From NCBI RefSeq assembly GCF_002797555.1, contig NZ_PGFA01000002.1, forward strand, positions 62,001-126,000: DNA of 64,000 nt, in the 5' to 3' direction. Position numbers and translations under genes: made by a program. This document shows positions 1-8,556 of this stretch, one piece after another (the first letter of the stretch is position 1; each line of letters starts with the position of its first letter). This stretch comes from Hymenobacter chitinivorans DSM 11115 (GTDB lineage Bacteria; Bacteroidota; Bacteroidia; Cytophagales; Hymenobacteraceae). The notes below the pieces were generated by a model. The model did no database searches. It was not told the origin of the DNA and was given only the letters and a program-made list of their open reading frames with translations.

Positions 1-30
1 CGACACCCGCCGTACTTAAGATTTCATCCT

Positions 31-1014
31 ATGAAACACATTGCCATCCTGGTTCCGCAGGGCGCCGTTCTGGGCAGCATCGAAGGCCCGCGCCTGGTTT
101 TCTCGGAAGTGAATGCCCTGCTGCGCCGCATGAACAAAGCTCCGCTGTTCGACATTCAGCTGGTGGGCTTGCAGACCCAGACGCCCGTGTGCGGGGGCCT
201 GTACTCGGTGTACACCCCCCATTTGACTGCGGACGTACCCAAAACCGACTTGGTCATCATCCCGGCCGTGGATGGGGACCCAGCCGTGGCCCTGGCCAAC
301 AACCACGCCTTTCTGCCCTGGATAATTGAGCAGTACCGGGGTGGGGCCGAGGTGGCTTCGCTGTGCCTGGGCGCGTTTTTGCTGGCCGCCACCGGCCTGA
401 TTGACGGGCGGCAGTGCACCACCCACTGGGCCGCCGCCCACGACTTTCGCCGTATGTTTCCGCAGGTGGAGCTGGTCGAGGACCGGGTGGTGACCGATGA
501 GCACGGTATTTATTCCAGCGGCGGGGCTTTTTCCTACCTCAACCTGGTGCTGTACCTGGTAGAGAAGTACGCCGGCCGCGAAATTGCCCTGATCTGCGCC
601 AAGGTGTTCCAGATTGACATTGAGCGGGTTAGTCAGTCGGCCTTTATCATGTTCAACGGCCAGAAGGAGCACGGCGACGAGCCCATCAAGAAGGCCCAGG
701 CCTACATTGAAGACAACTACCAGGACAAGATAACCGTGGAGCAGCTGGCCGATATGCTGGCCCTGGGCCGCCGCAACCTGGAGCGGCGCTTCAAGAAAGC
801 CACGTCCAACTCGGTGGTGGAATACATTCAGCGGGTTAAGATTGAGGCGGCCAAAAACAGCCTGGAATCGACGCTGGAAAACGTGAATGAGGTGATGTAC
901 CAGGTGGGCTACTCCGACCCCAAGGCGTTTCGTAGTACTTTTAAGCGCCTGACGGGCCTCTCGCCGAAACAGTACCGCAACAAGTACAACCGGACGCTGG
1001 CCCCGGCGGCGTAG
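31..1014 (+). CDS. GlxA-type transcriptional regulator (DJ-1/PfpI-like domain + AraC HTH)
   Basis: This 327-aa cytoplasmic protein probably senses a small ligand through an amidase-like domain and controls transcription. Residues 4-185 resemble the DJ-1/PfpI fold, with a nucleophile-elbow-like stretch ASLCLGAF that places Cys112 at the usual site. Residues 218-320 form an AraC-type double helix-turn-helix (EQLADMLALGRRNLERRF, then VGYSDPKAFRSTFKRLTG). Length is normal for the GlxA family. The ATG at 31 leaves only 30 bases of the window upstream, so the promoter is not visible. The next gene starts 64 bases downstream on the same strand, so co-transcription is possible. The ligand and targets are unknown. 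Confidence 0.9.
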   Translation: MKHIAILVPQGAVLGSIEGPRLVFSEVNALLRRMNKAPLFDIQLVGLQTQTPVCGGLYSVYTPHLTADVPKTDLVIIPAVDGDPAVALANNHAFLPWIIEQYRGGAEVASLCLGAFLLAATGLIDGRQCTTHWAAAHDFRRMFPQVELVEDRVVTDEHGIYSSGGAFSYLNLVLYLVEKYAGREIALICAKVFQIDIERVSQSAFIMFNGQKEHGDEPIKKAQAYIEDNYQDKITVEQLADMLALGRRNLERRFKKATSNSVVEYIQRVKIEAAKNSLESTLENVNEVMYQVGYSDPKAFRSTFKRLTGLSPKQYRNKYNRTLAPAA

Positions 1015-1078
1015 CGGCAGGTGGCTTACCGGGAGCGGGGCGCCGCGGCTGCCCTCCATTTTACTTTTTGCGGCACGT

Positions 1079-2062
1079 ATGAGCTGGTTGAGCGTTTCGG
1101 GAATAACCCTGCAGGAAAGGGGCAACACGGTGTTAGAGGATATCAGCTTTAGCCAGCGCCAGTTTCAGAAGCTGGCCATAGCCGGCGAAACCGGGGCCGG
1201 CAAAAGCACGTTGCTCCAAATCATTGCCGGCCTTACCCAGCCCACGACCGGTACCGTGCGCTTCGAAGACCGACGGGTGAAAGGCCCCGTGGAAGTACTG
1301 ATTCCGGGCCACCCGGGCATAGCGTTTCTCTCACAGCACTTCGAGCTGCCGCCTTCCCTGCGCGTAGAGCAGGTGCTGCGCTACGCCAGCAAACAGCAGA
1401 CCGTGACCACCGAGCAGCTCTACAACCTGTGCCGCATCGGGCACCTGGCCACGCGCCGTACCGACCAGCTTTCGGGCGGCGAACGGCAGCGCATTGCGTT
1501 GGCCCGCCTGCTGCTCACGGCCCCGCGCCTGCTCCTGCTCGATGAGCCGTTTTCCAACCTCGACCGGGGCCACCGCCAGATTCTCAAGGCCGTTATCCAC
1601 GACATTGGCGCCCAGCTGGGCATTACCTGCCTGCTCATTTCCCACGACCCGGCCGATACCTTGTCGTGGGCCGAGCAAATCCTGGTGATTCAGAGCGGGC
1701 GGCTTGTGCAGCAGGGCCCGCCGGCCCTGATTTACCGGCAGCCGGTGAATGAGTACACGGCCGGCCTCTTCGGCGACTATAACCTGCTGCAAGGTCCGGT
1801 GGCGGGGGGCCTGGCCGCTGGTGCCGGCCTGCCCCGGCGGCGTAAGCCCTTGCTGCTGCGTCCCGAAAACGTGCTGCTAGGTCCGGAAGGCGGGGAGGCC
1901 GGGTTGCCGGCTACGGTGCAGGAAGTGCGGTTTTTCGGGAGCTATTCCGAAGTCGACGTGCGGCTGCAAAACACTACTATTCGGGTGAAAACCACTGCTA
2001 CCCATCAGGTTGGGCAAGCCGTAACGGTGGCCGTGGCGCCCGAGAATTTCTGGTATCTGTAA
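1079..2062 (+). CDS. ABC transporter ATP-binding protein with C-terminal TOBE-like domain
   Basis: This 327-aa nucleotide-binding subunit has every catalytic signature: Walker A GETGAGKST (36-44), signature LSGGERQ (131-137), Walker B LLLLDEP (151-157), D-loop NLD and the switch His189. Residues from about 255 to the end (LLLRPENVLLGP, then a beta-rich tail) look like the TOBE domain of the Fe3+/spermidine/molybdate importer ATPases. No permease or binding-protein gene lies beside it: upstream is a GlxA-type regulator and downstream a convergent histidine kinase. The partner must be encoded elsewhere, or the protein works outside classical transport. Substrate cannot be told from sequence. 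Confidence 0.9.
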   Translation: MSWLSVSGITLQERGNTVLEDISFSQRQFQKLAIAGETGAGKSTLLQIIAGLTQPTTGTVRFEDRRVKGPVEVLIPGHPGIAFLSQHFELPPSLRVEQVLRYASKQQTVTTEQLYNLCRIGHLATRRTDQLSGGERQRIALARLLLTAPRLLLLDEPFSNLDRGHRQILKAVIHDIGAQLGITCLLISHDPADTLSWAEQILVIQSGRLVQQGPPALIYRQPVNEYTAGLFGDYNLLQGPVAGGLAAGAGLPRRRKPLLLRPENVLLGPEGGEAGLPATVQEVRFFGSYSEVDVRLQNTTIRVKTTATHQVGQAVTVAVAPENFWYL

Positions 2063-2105
2063 ATCTGGGCCGGTTGTAGAGCTGGGCTACCGGCGTAGCT
2101 TCAAA

Positions 2106-2122
2106 AAAGCCAGTCTGGCTTT
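2106..2122. terminator. Short hairpin between convergent genes
   Basis: A 7-bp stem (AAAGCCA / TGGCTTT) with a 3-base loop sits between the ABC ATPase gene and the histidine kinase gene, which converge here. It ends on the kinase stop codon. It is small and could be a weak bidirectional terminator. Confidence 0.35.
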
Positions 2123-3983
2123 ACTCAAACCAGTGCACGGTGAAGGTCGTGCCCTCGTTCACGGCACTGCTCACTTCGAGGTGGCCCCCGTGGCTGTCGA
2201 GGATGCGCTGCACTAGGTAGAGGCCCACCCCGGCCCCGGGCACGCGCGGGTGCTGGCGCTCAAAGAGGTGAAAAGCCGGCGCCGTGCCGCCACGCAGCCG
2301 CATGCCCAGGCCATTGTCGCGCACGGTGAGCTCCGGTTTGCCGGTGGGCGAGAGGCGGCTGGTGAGTACAATGTGGGGCGCGCGGGCCGGGTGAGCAAAC
2401 TTTAGGGCGTTGCTGAGCAGGTTGTGCAGCACGCTGCGCAGGTTGGCCCGACCATATACCAGCGTCGGCGCCTCCTGGGTCTGAATGTCGATGAAAGCCT
2501 GGGTTTCCTGCACCTGGGTGCGTAAGCCCAGCAAAACTTCCTCCACCACGCTGCTCAGGTCCAGGGCCTCGGTGGGCGTGGCCAGCTCCCGCTGATCCTG
2601 CACGGTGGCGGCTAGCTCCTGCAAAGTGCTGTCGAGCTGGCGCAGGGCCTCGTCCACCATCACCAGGATGTCCTTTTGCTCGGGGTCGTGGAAAGTGGCC
2701 GTGCGCTTGAGCTCCTCAAACAGGCCCCGCAGGTTGAACAGCGGCTGTTTCAAGTCGTGGGAAGCCGTGTAGACGAACGTGTCCAGGTCGCGGTTGGTGC
2801 GGGCCAGTTCGTCGTACTGGCTTTGCAGCACTTCGCGCAGGCGGTGCTGGTCGTCCACGTCGGTGCAGGTGCCAAACCAGCGCAGGCCCCGGGAGTCGGT
2901 CAGGCGCCGGGCCCGGATGATGTGCCAACGGTACACCCCGTCGTGGCGGCGCATGCGGTACAGGCCCTCGTAGTCGGCGCCGCTGGCCACGCTCTGCACC
3001 CAGCGCCGGGCGGCGGCGGCCTGCTCACTGGGGTCGAGCAGACCCACCCAGCCGGTGGGGCCCAGCTCCTCGGGGGTGCGCCCGGTGTACTCGGCCGTGT
3101 GGCGGTTGTAGTAGTCGATAAAGCCCTCGGCAGTGGCCGTCCAGATCAGCTGGGCAATGCTGTCGGCCAGAAAGCGCAGCTCGGCCTCCCCGCGGCGCAG
3201 GGCTTCGGCCAGTTCCCGCTGGTCGTGGATTTCGGTAACGGCCCCGTGCCAGAATACGGCTTTGTCGGGGGCGTGGAGCTCGGGCAGGGCGCGGCTGAGC
3301 ACCCAGCGGTATTGCCCGTCGTGGCGGCGCAGGCGGTACTCGAAGCTCCAGCCGATACCCCCGGCCCGGGCCGCATCCGACTGATACAGCACCCGCAGCC
3401 GGTCGTCGGGGTGAATCAGCAAGGGCCAGATGGCGTTCAGGTCGGCCGTGGGCGGCTGGCCGGTGAAGTAGTACCACTGCGGACTCACGTACTCGTACTG
3501 CCCGTCGGCGTCCACGCTAAAAGTAATCTGGGGGGCCGTTTCGGTGAGCACCCGCAGGCGGGCGTCGAGGCGGCGGGTTTCCAGGGCCAGCTCGTGGGCG
3601 CGCTGCCGGGCTTCTTCCTGACCCGTCACATCCACGGCAAACAGCAGCAGGCCCTGGGTTTGTTCGTCCTCATCCTGCAAGGGCTCCAGAGCCAGGTCGA
3701 AGTAGCGGGGCGTGGCGGCCTGACCGGCCTCGCCGGGCAAGGGCAGGGCGTAGGCTTTGGCCACGTAAGGCCGGCCCGACTGATACACCTGCTGCATTAC
3801 CTCCAGCAAGTCGGCGGCCAGGGTGCCCAGGTGGTTGGCCAGGGGCTGACCTTCGGGCGTGTCGCCGCCGAGCAGGGCCTGCATGGCCTCATTTACGAAC
3901 CCATAGCGCAGCTCCGGCCCCAACAGGGTGGCAATGCCCGCGGGCATGTGCCGGAGAATACTCTGAAGCTGCTGTTCGCGCAT
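2121..3983 (-). CDS. Soluble PAS-domain sensor histidine kinase
   Basis: This 620-aa protein has no membrane segment and should be a cytoplasmic sensor. Three PAS/PAC-like modules follow one another: about 5-120, 145-260 (ending in RLRRHDGQYRWVLSRA) and 265-380 (ending in YRMRRHDGVYRWHIIRARR). The HisKA H-box is TASHDLKQP with phospho-accepting His409. The HATPase domain shows the N box (NLLSNALKF), DNGLGM, FHLFERQ and the G2 box GVGLYLVQRI. There is no receiver domain and no response-regulator gene adjacent. The gene lies 149 bases downstream of a BLUF photoreceptor gene on the same strand, so a light-signalling link is possible but unproven. The PAS ligands are unknown. Confidence 0.92.
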   Translation of the reverse strand: MREQQLQSILRHMPAGIATLLGPELRYGFVNEAMQALLGGDTPEGQPLANHLGTLAADLLEVMQQVYQSGRPYVAKAYALPLPGEAGQAATPRYFDLALEPLQDEDEQTQGLLLFAVDVTGQEEARQRAHELALETRRLDARLRVLTETAPQITFSVDADGQYEYVSPQWYYFTGQPPTADLNAIWPLLIHPDDRLRVLYQSDAARAGGIGWSFEYRLRRHDGQYRWVLSRALPELHAPDKAVFWHGAVTEIHDQRELAEALRRGEAELRFLADSIAQLIWTATAEGFIDYYNRHTAEYTGRTPEELGPTGWVGLLDPSEQAAAARRWVQSVASGADYEGLYRMRRHDGVYRWHIIRARRLTDSRGLRWFGTCTDVDDQHRLREVLQSQYDELARTNRDLDTFVYTASHDLKQPLFNLRGLFEELKRTATFHDPEQKDILVMVDEALRQLDSTLQELAATVQDQRELATPTEALDLSSVVEEVLLGLRTQVQETQAFIDIQTQEAPTLVYGRANLRSVLHNLLSNALKFAHPARAPHIVLTSRLSPTGKPELTVRDNGLGMRLRGGTAPAFHLFERQHPRVPGAGVGLYLVQRILDSHGGHLEVSSAVNEGTTFTVHWFE

Positions 3984-4069
3984 GAACGGGGTGGGCAGGG
4001 AGAAAAGGACTGCAAATATGGGGTAAGCAGGCCGGATTCGCGGGTTGAGACTGAACTAACGGAAAGACA

Positions 4070-4089
4070 GCTGACCTGTACGGGTCAGC
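4070..4089. promoter_or_regulatory. 20-bp near-perfect palindrome upstream of the histidine kinase
   Basis: GCTGACC and GGTCAGC arms are separated by TGTACG; the whole 20 bp matches its own reverse complement except for one symmetric pair. It lies about 86 bases before the kinase start and inside the gap between the BLUF and kinase genes. It could be an operator or a weak intercistronic hairpin; there is no T-run to make it a clear terminator. Confidence 0.3.
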
Positions 4090-4132
4090 CACCTACGAAG
4101 CCGAAAAAAAGTGAAAATCTGGGCGGGGCGCT

Positions 4133-4570
4133 TTACTGGGCGGAGGCAGGCTCGTCGGCACCAAACACGGCCTGGCGCACCAGGTCCACAATCAGGGCGT
4201 CGGCAATGGTGAGCGACTCGGGCGTGGCGGGCAGCTGGTGAGGCAGGAAAAAGCCTTCCAGGGCGTGAAAACCTTCGGTCTGGATGGGGTGGAAGGCCAT
4301 GGACCAGTCGGGAAAGCTGCGGGTAGTAATGGGCTTGTTGGCCAGCTGGGTCACGTTGGAATGGCGCCCGTCGCGGGAAATCTTCTCGTAGAGGGGCTCA
4401 ATAACGGCTGGCTCGCCCTCGATAAGCTGGGCAATGTTGCCGTGGCTATAAAACAGAATGCCAGTGACGTTGTGCTGGGCATTGTCGCGGCGGCACTGGC
4501 TCAGTAGTTCCTGCAGGTCTTGGTCGGACAGTGGCCGGACTGCCCGGCTCATGTACACAATGTGATTCAT
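4133..4570 (-). CDS. BLUF-domain blue-light sensor protein
   Basis: This is a 145-aa stand-alone BLUF (sensor of blue light using FAD) protein. Against the AppA/PixD pattern the key residues are present: Tyr6 in IVYMSRA, Asn30 in RRDNAQHNVTG, Gln48 in NIAQLIEGE, Trp89 and Met91 in DWSMAF. The domain fills residues 2-95 and a short helical tail follows, as in the small PixD/Slr1694-type proteins. The start at 4570 (MNHIVYMS) is chosen because the fold begins there; the open frame upstream encodes no conserved sequence. Output probably depends on a partner protein; the PAS kinase gene directly downstream is the obvious candidate, by position only. Confidence 0.9.
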   Translation of the reverse strand: MNHIVYMSRAVRPLSDQDLQELLSQCRRDNAQHNVTGILFYSHGNIAQLIEGEPAVIEPLYEKISRDGRHSNVTQLANKPITTRSFPDWSMAFHPIQTEGFHALEGFFLPHQLPATPESLTIADALIVDLVRQAVFGADEPASAQ

Positions 4571-4728
4571 GCGCAATAGGACGGGGCGCCTACCCGCGCG
4601 CTCCGGACAATGAGAAAATCCGGCGGGGTAGGAGTTTGCACCAGACAAGTGTGCAAGATACGTGCGGAGGCGGCTTGGCGGTTGGCAACGGTGGAGCTGA
4701 ATTTACATATTTCCCGCCGCGGGCCGCG

Positions 4729-5277
4729 CTAATACACCACCTGCACCCGGTTTTTGTCGTAGAGCGGGGCCCAGTCGCGGCGCAGAATAGCGTATAGGTA
4801 CTCGTCCTCAAACTGGCCCTCGTCGTTGACTCCCGACTCGCGCATGATGCCTTCGAACTGCAGGCCCCGGGTTTTCTCCAACGACCGTTTCGACGCCAGG
4901 TTGGACACCCGGCAGCCGGTGGCCACGCGGTTGAGGCCGAGCAGCTCGAAGGCCAGAAAAAACAGGTGGGGCTTGCTGCCCGGCGTCACGCCCCGGCCGC
5001 GCATGTGCTCCAACACGTCGGCGCCGGTAGAACCGGAGGATTCGTCCCAGCTGTCGACGGTGAGCACCGTCAGGCCGGCCAGCTCGGAACCCAGCCGGGA
5101 GTAAAAACCGAAGTTGGTGCGCCGGCCCCGGTCGTAGGTGGGCACGTAGTGACGCAGCAGCTCGGCCACCATCGGGCCCGAATCGGGGAAGCCCTAGAAC
5201 AGCGTGACTACCTCGGCCAGGTTGTCTTCCTCAATCAGGTGCAGGGTAATATTGTCGGCAACCAGGGCTTTGAACAT
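4729..5277 (-). pseudogene. GNAT-like acetyltransferase interrupted by an in-frame amber codon
   Basis: Read from ATG at 5277 the frame encodes MFKALVADNITLHLIEEDNL and continues to codon 27, then meets TAG at 5194-5196 (codon 28), then goes on in the same frame for 154 more codons. The downstream part has the layout of RimJ/RimL-type N-acetyltransferases (a conserved GCRVSNLASKRSLEKTRGLQ stretch, then EGIMRE and DEYLYAILRRDW near the end). The context of codon 28 (LF-stop-GFPDSG) suggests a CAG to TAG change of a Gln codon. An internal ATG at 5172 could restart translation but would lose the first beta strand. A sequencing error or a very recent mutation is equally possible, since the rest of the frame is intact. 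Confidence 0.75.
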
Positions 5278-5422
5278 AAGGGGTGGGGCTAGGCAGGTAT
5301 CTTCTAAGCCAGTAAGTTACGGCCCGCCGTTGTATCTTAAACCAGAGACTCGCCGGGCCGCCCAATGCCCGCCGCCCGGCAAGCATAACATTGGCATAAC
5401 TCCGCCCGCTTTTCCACGGGCT

Positions 5423-5429
5423 TACTTTG
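5423..5429 (+). promoter_or_regulatory. Candidate -7 element (TACTTTG) for the phytase-like lipoprotein gene
   Basis: TACTTTG lies about 38 bases before the ATG at 5468 and resembles the Bacteroidota -7 box (TAnnTTTG) with one base less. No clear -33 TTG at the right distance was seen. Confidence 0.3.
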
Positions 5430-5467
5430 CTCATCCTTTCCTATTCCTGGTTTTCACTCCTCTCCCC

Positions 5468-6649
5468 ATGAACAAGCTGTTTTCCACTACGGCCCTGCTG
5501 CTGGCCGGCTCGGCGCTGCCCGTGCTGCTGGCCTGCGACAAAGAAGGCGACGACACGCCCGCCACCACGGCCCCACCCACCTCGGTAGCCTCGCTGCGCT
5601 ACATCGGCGAAGCCAAAGTGCCCTTCAAGCAGGATTACCAGGGCACCACCCTCGGCGGCTTTTCGGGCCTCGACTACCGCGCCGACAACGACTCGTACTA
5701 CCTGATGAGCGACGACCCGTCGGACCTGCAGCCCGTGCGCTACTACACGGCCAAGCTTGCCTTTGACCAGAACAGCTTCACGGGCGTGACGGTGAACGGC
5801 GTGACGACCCTGAAGCGGCCCGACGGCACGGCCTTCCCCAAAACCGGTTCCGACGCCACGGCCATCTACGCCCGCATCGACCCGGAAGGCATCCGCTACG
5901 ACGCGGCCACGGGCCACATTATCTGGAGCAGTGAAGGAGTGCGCAACCTGACGGTGACGCCGGCCGTGCTCAACAATCCGTTTCTGCGCGAAGCCAACCC
6001 GGACGGCAGCTACGTCGCCGACTTTGGCCTGCCTCCGCTGTTTCAAATCAAAGCCACCGAAAACGGCACCCGCTCCAACGGCTCCTACGAGGGTATGTCC
6101 ATCACGCCCGGTGGCCGGTTTGTGTTTACGGCCCAGGAAGAGCCCATTTACGAAGACGGTTCCCGCGCGGCCTTCGGCGTAACGGCCACCACCCGCCTGG
6201 TGAAGTACGACAAAGCCACCCGGCAGGTGGTGGGCCAGTACGCCTACAAGCTCGACGCCGTGCACAAAGCCCCGGTGCCCGCCGACCAATTTCAGCTCAA
6301 CGGCATCGTGGAAGTGCTGGCCTTGTCGGAAACCAAGCTGCTGGTGATGGAACGGTCCTTTGCCGTGGGCGCCACCCCGGATTACCAGGTGAAAATCTAC
6401 GAAGTAGACCTGGCTGCCGCTACCGACGTGAATACCTTGGGGGGCCTGCAGGGCGCCACGTACACGCCCGTAACCAAGCGCCTGGTGCTGGACGTGGCTT
6501 CTACCGGCGTGGCCCGCGTGGATAACCTGGAAGGTATGACCTTCGGCCCAAAGCTGGCCAATGGCCATTATTCGCTGATTCTGGTGTCGGACGACAACTT
6601 CGGCGCCACCCAGGTCACCCAGTTCCTGGCCTTCGAGGTGATGCCGTAA
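5468..6649 (+). CDS. Esterase-like/phytase-like lipoprotein
   Basis: A 393-aa exported lipoprotein. Residues 1-22 are a signal peptide ending in the lipobox LLAC (Cys23), followed by an acidic, Thr/Pro-rich linker. From about residue 50 to the end the sequence fits the phytase-like family (PF13449, 'esterase-like activity of phytase'), a beta-propeller-like fold: FSGLDYRADNDSYYLMSDD near the start, DPEGIRYD, NGSYEGMSITPGG in the middle and NLEGMTFGP with SDDNF near the end. The Asp-rich loops fit metal binding. The ATG at 5468 is chosen because the signal peptide begins there. Natural substrate is not known; it should sit on the periplasmic or outer face of a membrane. Confidence 0.85.
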   Translation: MNKLFSTTALLLAGSALPVLLACDKEGDDTPATTAPPTSVASLRYIGEAKVPFKQDYQGTTLGGFSGLDYRADNDSYYLMSDDPSDLQPVRYYTAKLAFDQNSFTGVTVNGVTTLKRPDGTAFPKTGSDATAIYARIDPEGIRYDAATGHIIWSSEGVRNLTVTPAVLNNPFLREANPDGSYVADFGLPPLFQIKATENGTRSNGSYEGMSITPGGRFVFTAQEEPIYEDGSRAAFGVTATTRLVKYDKATRQVVGQYAYKLDAVHKAPVPADQFQLNGIVEVLALSETKLLVMERSFAVGATPDYQVKIYEVDLAAATDVNTLGGLQGATYTPVTKRLVLDVASTGVARVDNLEGMTFGPKLANGHYSLILVSDDNFGATQVTQFLAFEVMP

Positions 6650-6680
6650 CCGGCACCGCCAAAGCAGACCGTAAATCATA

Positions 6681-6715
6681 CAAGCGGAAGCCGGGACCAT
6701 CCCGGCTTCCGCTTG
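6681..6715. terminator. Strong hairpin between convergent genes
   Basis: A perfect 16-bp stem (CAAGCGGAAGCCGGGA and its complement) with a 3-base loop lies between the phytase-like gene and the convergent AraC gene. There is no long T-run, but the size and place fit a bidirectional terminator. Confidence 0.7.
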
Positions 6716-6723
6716 TGCGTTGT

Positions 6724-6745
6724 TAGCTGGCAAGCTTGCCAGCTA
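6724..6745. repeat. Perfect 22-bp palindrome overlapping an AraC stop codon
   Basis: The sequence from 6724 to 6745 equals its own reverse complement with no loop (centre AAGCTT). Its last three bases are the stop codon of the AraC-type gene. It follows a separate terminator hairpin by eight bases. It may add to termination or bind a dimeric protein. Confidence 0.6.
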
Positions 6746-7552
6746 GAGCCGGGACGGGGCCACGCCGTACATTTTCTTGAAGGCAAACGAGAAGTGGGAC
6801 AAGTCCTCGAAGCCGACTTCCAAATACGCTTCCGAAGGCGCCCGGCCCTTTTCCTTGATCAGAAAATAGGCTTCCTGCAACCGGCGCCGCACCAGCCAGC
6901 GGCTGGGGGAAAGCTGAAAGATCTTCTCGAAGTCGCGCTTGAACGTGGCCAGGCTGCGGCCCGTGAGGTAGGCAAAGCGCGCCAGACGCACGTTGAAGTG
7001 AAAGTTGCGGCTCATGAAGGCTTCCAGATCTACTTTGCCGGGCTCCGAGAAGTCGAACAGCACGTTCTGCAGCTCGGGGTTGCTGTTGAGCAGCAGCAGA
7101 ATGGCCTCGCGCAGCTTGAGGGCCAGAAAACCCGCCGAGCTGGCCTCGGCTAGCTGCTCGTAGGGCCGCAACGAGTCGAGGTAACTCTGGTAGAGCGGCG
7201 TGAGCGGCAGGGCCACCACGGCTTCATCGGGAGCGGGCGGGCCGGCGGCGTGGTAGCCGTGCTCCAGGCTGAAGCGGCGCAGCGTGTCCTGGTCCAGCGT
7301 CACCGACAGCGACTTGAACTCGCCGTGCTCGGGCGGCTGCTTGCTGAACTTGACCAGGTGGTTGCGCTTGCTCAGGCGCAGGTCGCCCTCCCGGAACACC
7401 TGCTGCCGGTTGCCATCGAAGGTGGTGAGCGTGCCCGCCAGCTGGAAGCTAAGAATGTGCTCGGGCACAAACTGCTCGCCTTCCGAGCTCCGGCTGTGGT
7501 AGCAGGAATACAGAATCTGGGGGCGCAAGGAAATTTCGGGAAGGCTGGGCAT
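6743..7552 (-). CDS. AraC-family transcriptional regulator
   Basis: A 269-aa protein with an N-terminal effector half resembling a cupin-type AraC sensor (residues 20-130, starting EGEQFVPEHILSFQLAGTLT) and a C-terminal HTH domain (about 175-269: ARFAYLTGRSLATFKRDFEK, then YLEVGFEDLSHFSFAFKKMYG). It lies 98 bases downstream of an SDR gene on the same strand. AraC/SDR pairs of this type are common in Bacteroidota and often act on the same small-molecule response, so it may regulate the SDR. Ligand unknown. Confidence 0.9.
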   Translation of the reverse strand: MPSLPEISLRPQILYSCYHSRSSEGEQFVPEHILSFQLAGTLTTFDGNRQQVFREGDLRLSKRNHLVKFSKQPPEHGEFKSLSVTLDQDTLRRFSLEHGYHAAGPPAPDEAVVALPLTPLYQSYLDSLRPYEQLAEASSAGFLALKLREAILLLLNSNPELQNVLFDFSEPGKVDLEAFMSRNFHFNVRLARFAYLTGRSLATFKRDFEKIFQLSPSRWLVRRRLQEAYFLIKEKGRAPSEAYLEVGFEDLSHFSFAFKKMYGVAPSRL

Positions 7553-7650
7553 AAGATCAAAACAAACCGGCGGGGCAAAGCGCCACCCGCGGCGCCACGG
7601 AATATACCAAAACCGGCCGCTCCGGCGGCGGGCAAGTCCGGTCGGTGGCT

Positions 7651-8556
7651 TTATTCGGAACCCCGCGGCTTGCCCCGCTCGGCCAGCAGCGACTGGCCCA
7701 TGGCGGTTTGCAGGAAATTGGCCGCGTCGGCCTCGTCGTGGTCGGTAGAAAGGGTGACGGGCAGCCAGTGCTCAAACTCGGCCCGCCGGTCGGCGTCGGC
7801 CTGCCGGAGCATGGCGGCGGCTTCGCTGCCCAGCACCAGGTGCACGGGCGGGTGGGGATGCTGCACGAGGTCGAGCATCACCTGGGCCGCCTTGGCCGGG
7901 TCGCCGACGGGCACGAAGCTGCCGCTGGCGAAGAAGTCGGCCCGCTGCTGCACCAGGTCGTAGCCCGCAATGGCCGGGGCGAAGCGCATGGAGGCGCCGG
8001 CCCAGTCGGTGCGGAACCCGCCCGGCTCCACCGCCGTGACCCGGATGCCCAGCGGGGCTACTTCCTTGGCCAGGGCCTCGGTGAAGCCGCTCAGCCCAAA
8101 CTTGGCCGCCTGGTAAATCGAGACGCCCGCGTTGCCAACCCGGCCGCCCACCGAGCTGATTTGCAGAATGTGCCCGCTGCCTTGCCGGCGCAGGTAGGGC
8201 AGCACGGCCCGGGTAATGGCAATGGGGGCGTAGAGGTTGGTTTCGAGCTGGCTGCGCACTTGCTCCTCGGAGTAGGCCTCGGCCGCGCCGGTAATGCCAA
8301 ACCCGGCGTTGTTGACCACCACGTCGAGGCGGCCGAAGTGGGCCACGGCGGTGGCTACGGCGGCCGTTATCTGGGCGGCGTCGGTGACGTCCAGGGCCAG
8401 GGGCAGCACCTGGCGGCCGTACCGGGTTACTAAGTCGGCGAGCTGCTCGGGCTGGCGGGCCGTGGCGGCCACCCGGCCCCCGCGGGCCAGCACGGCTTCG
8501 GTCAGGCTGCGGCCCAGACCCCGGGCGCTGCCCGTAATAAACCAAACGTTGTTCAT
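7651..8556 (-). CDS. SDR-family oxidoreductase
   Basis: A 301-aa classical short-chain dehydrogenase. It has the nucleotide-binding motif TGSARGLG (8-15), the NNAG motif (82-85), Ser135 and the catalytic YxxxK (Tyr148, Lys152). A basic residue after the glycine motif (Arg12) and Arg34 suggest NADP(H). The C-terminal extension of about 50 residues past the usual 250 is typical of the sub-group annotated as 'SDR/oxidoreductase' next to AraC regulators. The substrate cannot be read from sequence. It is first in a likely two-gene unit with the AraC gene. Confidence 0.9.
   Translation of the reverse strand: MNNVWFITGSARGLGRSLTEAVLARGGRVAATARQPEQLADLVTRYGRQVLPLALDVTDAAQITAAVATAVAHFGRLDVVVNNAGFGITGAAEAYSEEQVRSQLETNLYAPIAITRAVLPYLRRQGSGHILQISSVGGRVGNAGVSIYQAAKFGLSGFTEALAKEVAPLGIRVTAVEPGGFRTDWAGASMRFAPAIAGYDLVQQRADFFASGSFVPVGDPAKAAQVMLDLVQHPHPPVHLVLGSEAAAMLRQADADRRAEFEHWLPVTLSTDHDEADAANFLQTAMGQSLLAERGKPRGSE

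Noticed and set aside
2676..4241. 521-codon open frame on the plus strand across the histidine kinase gene
   Set aside because: It is antisense to a gene with clear PAS/HisKA motifs; long antisense frames are common in GC-rich DNA and its sequence has no family pattern.
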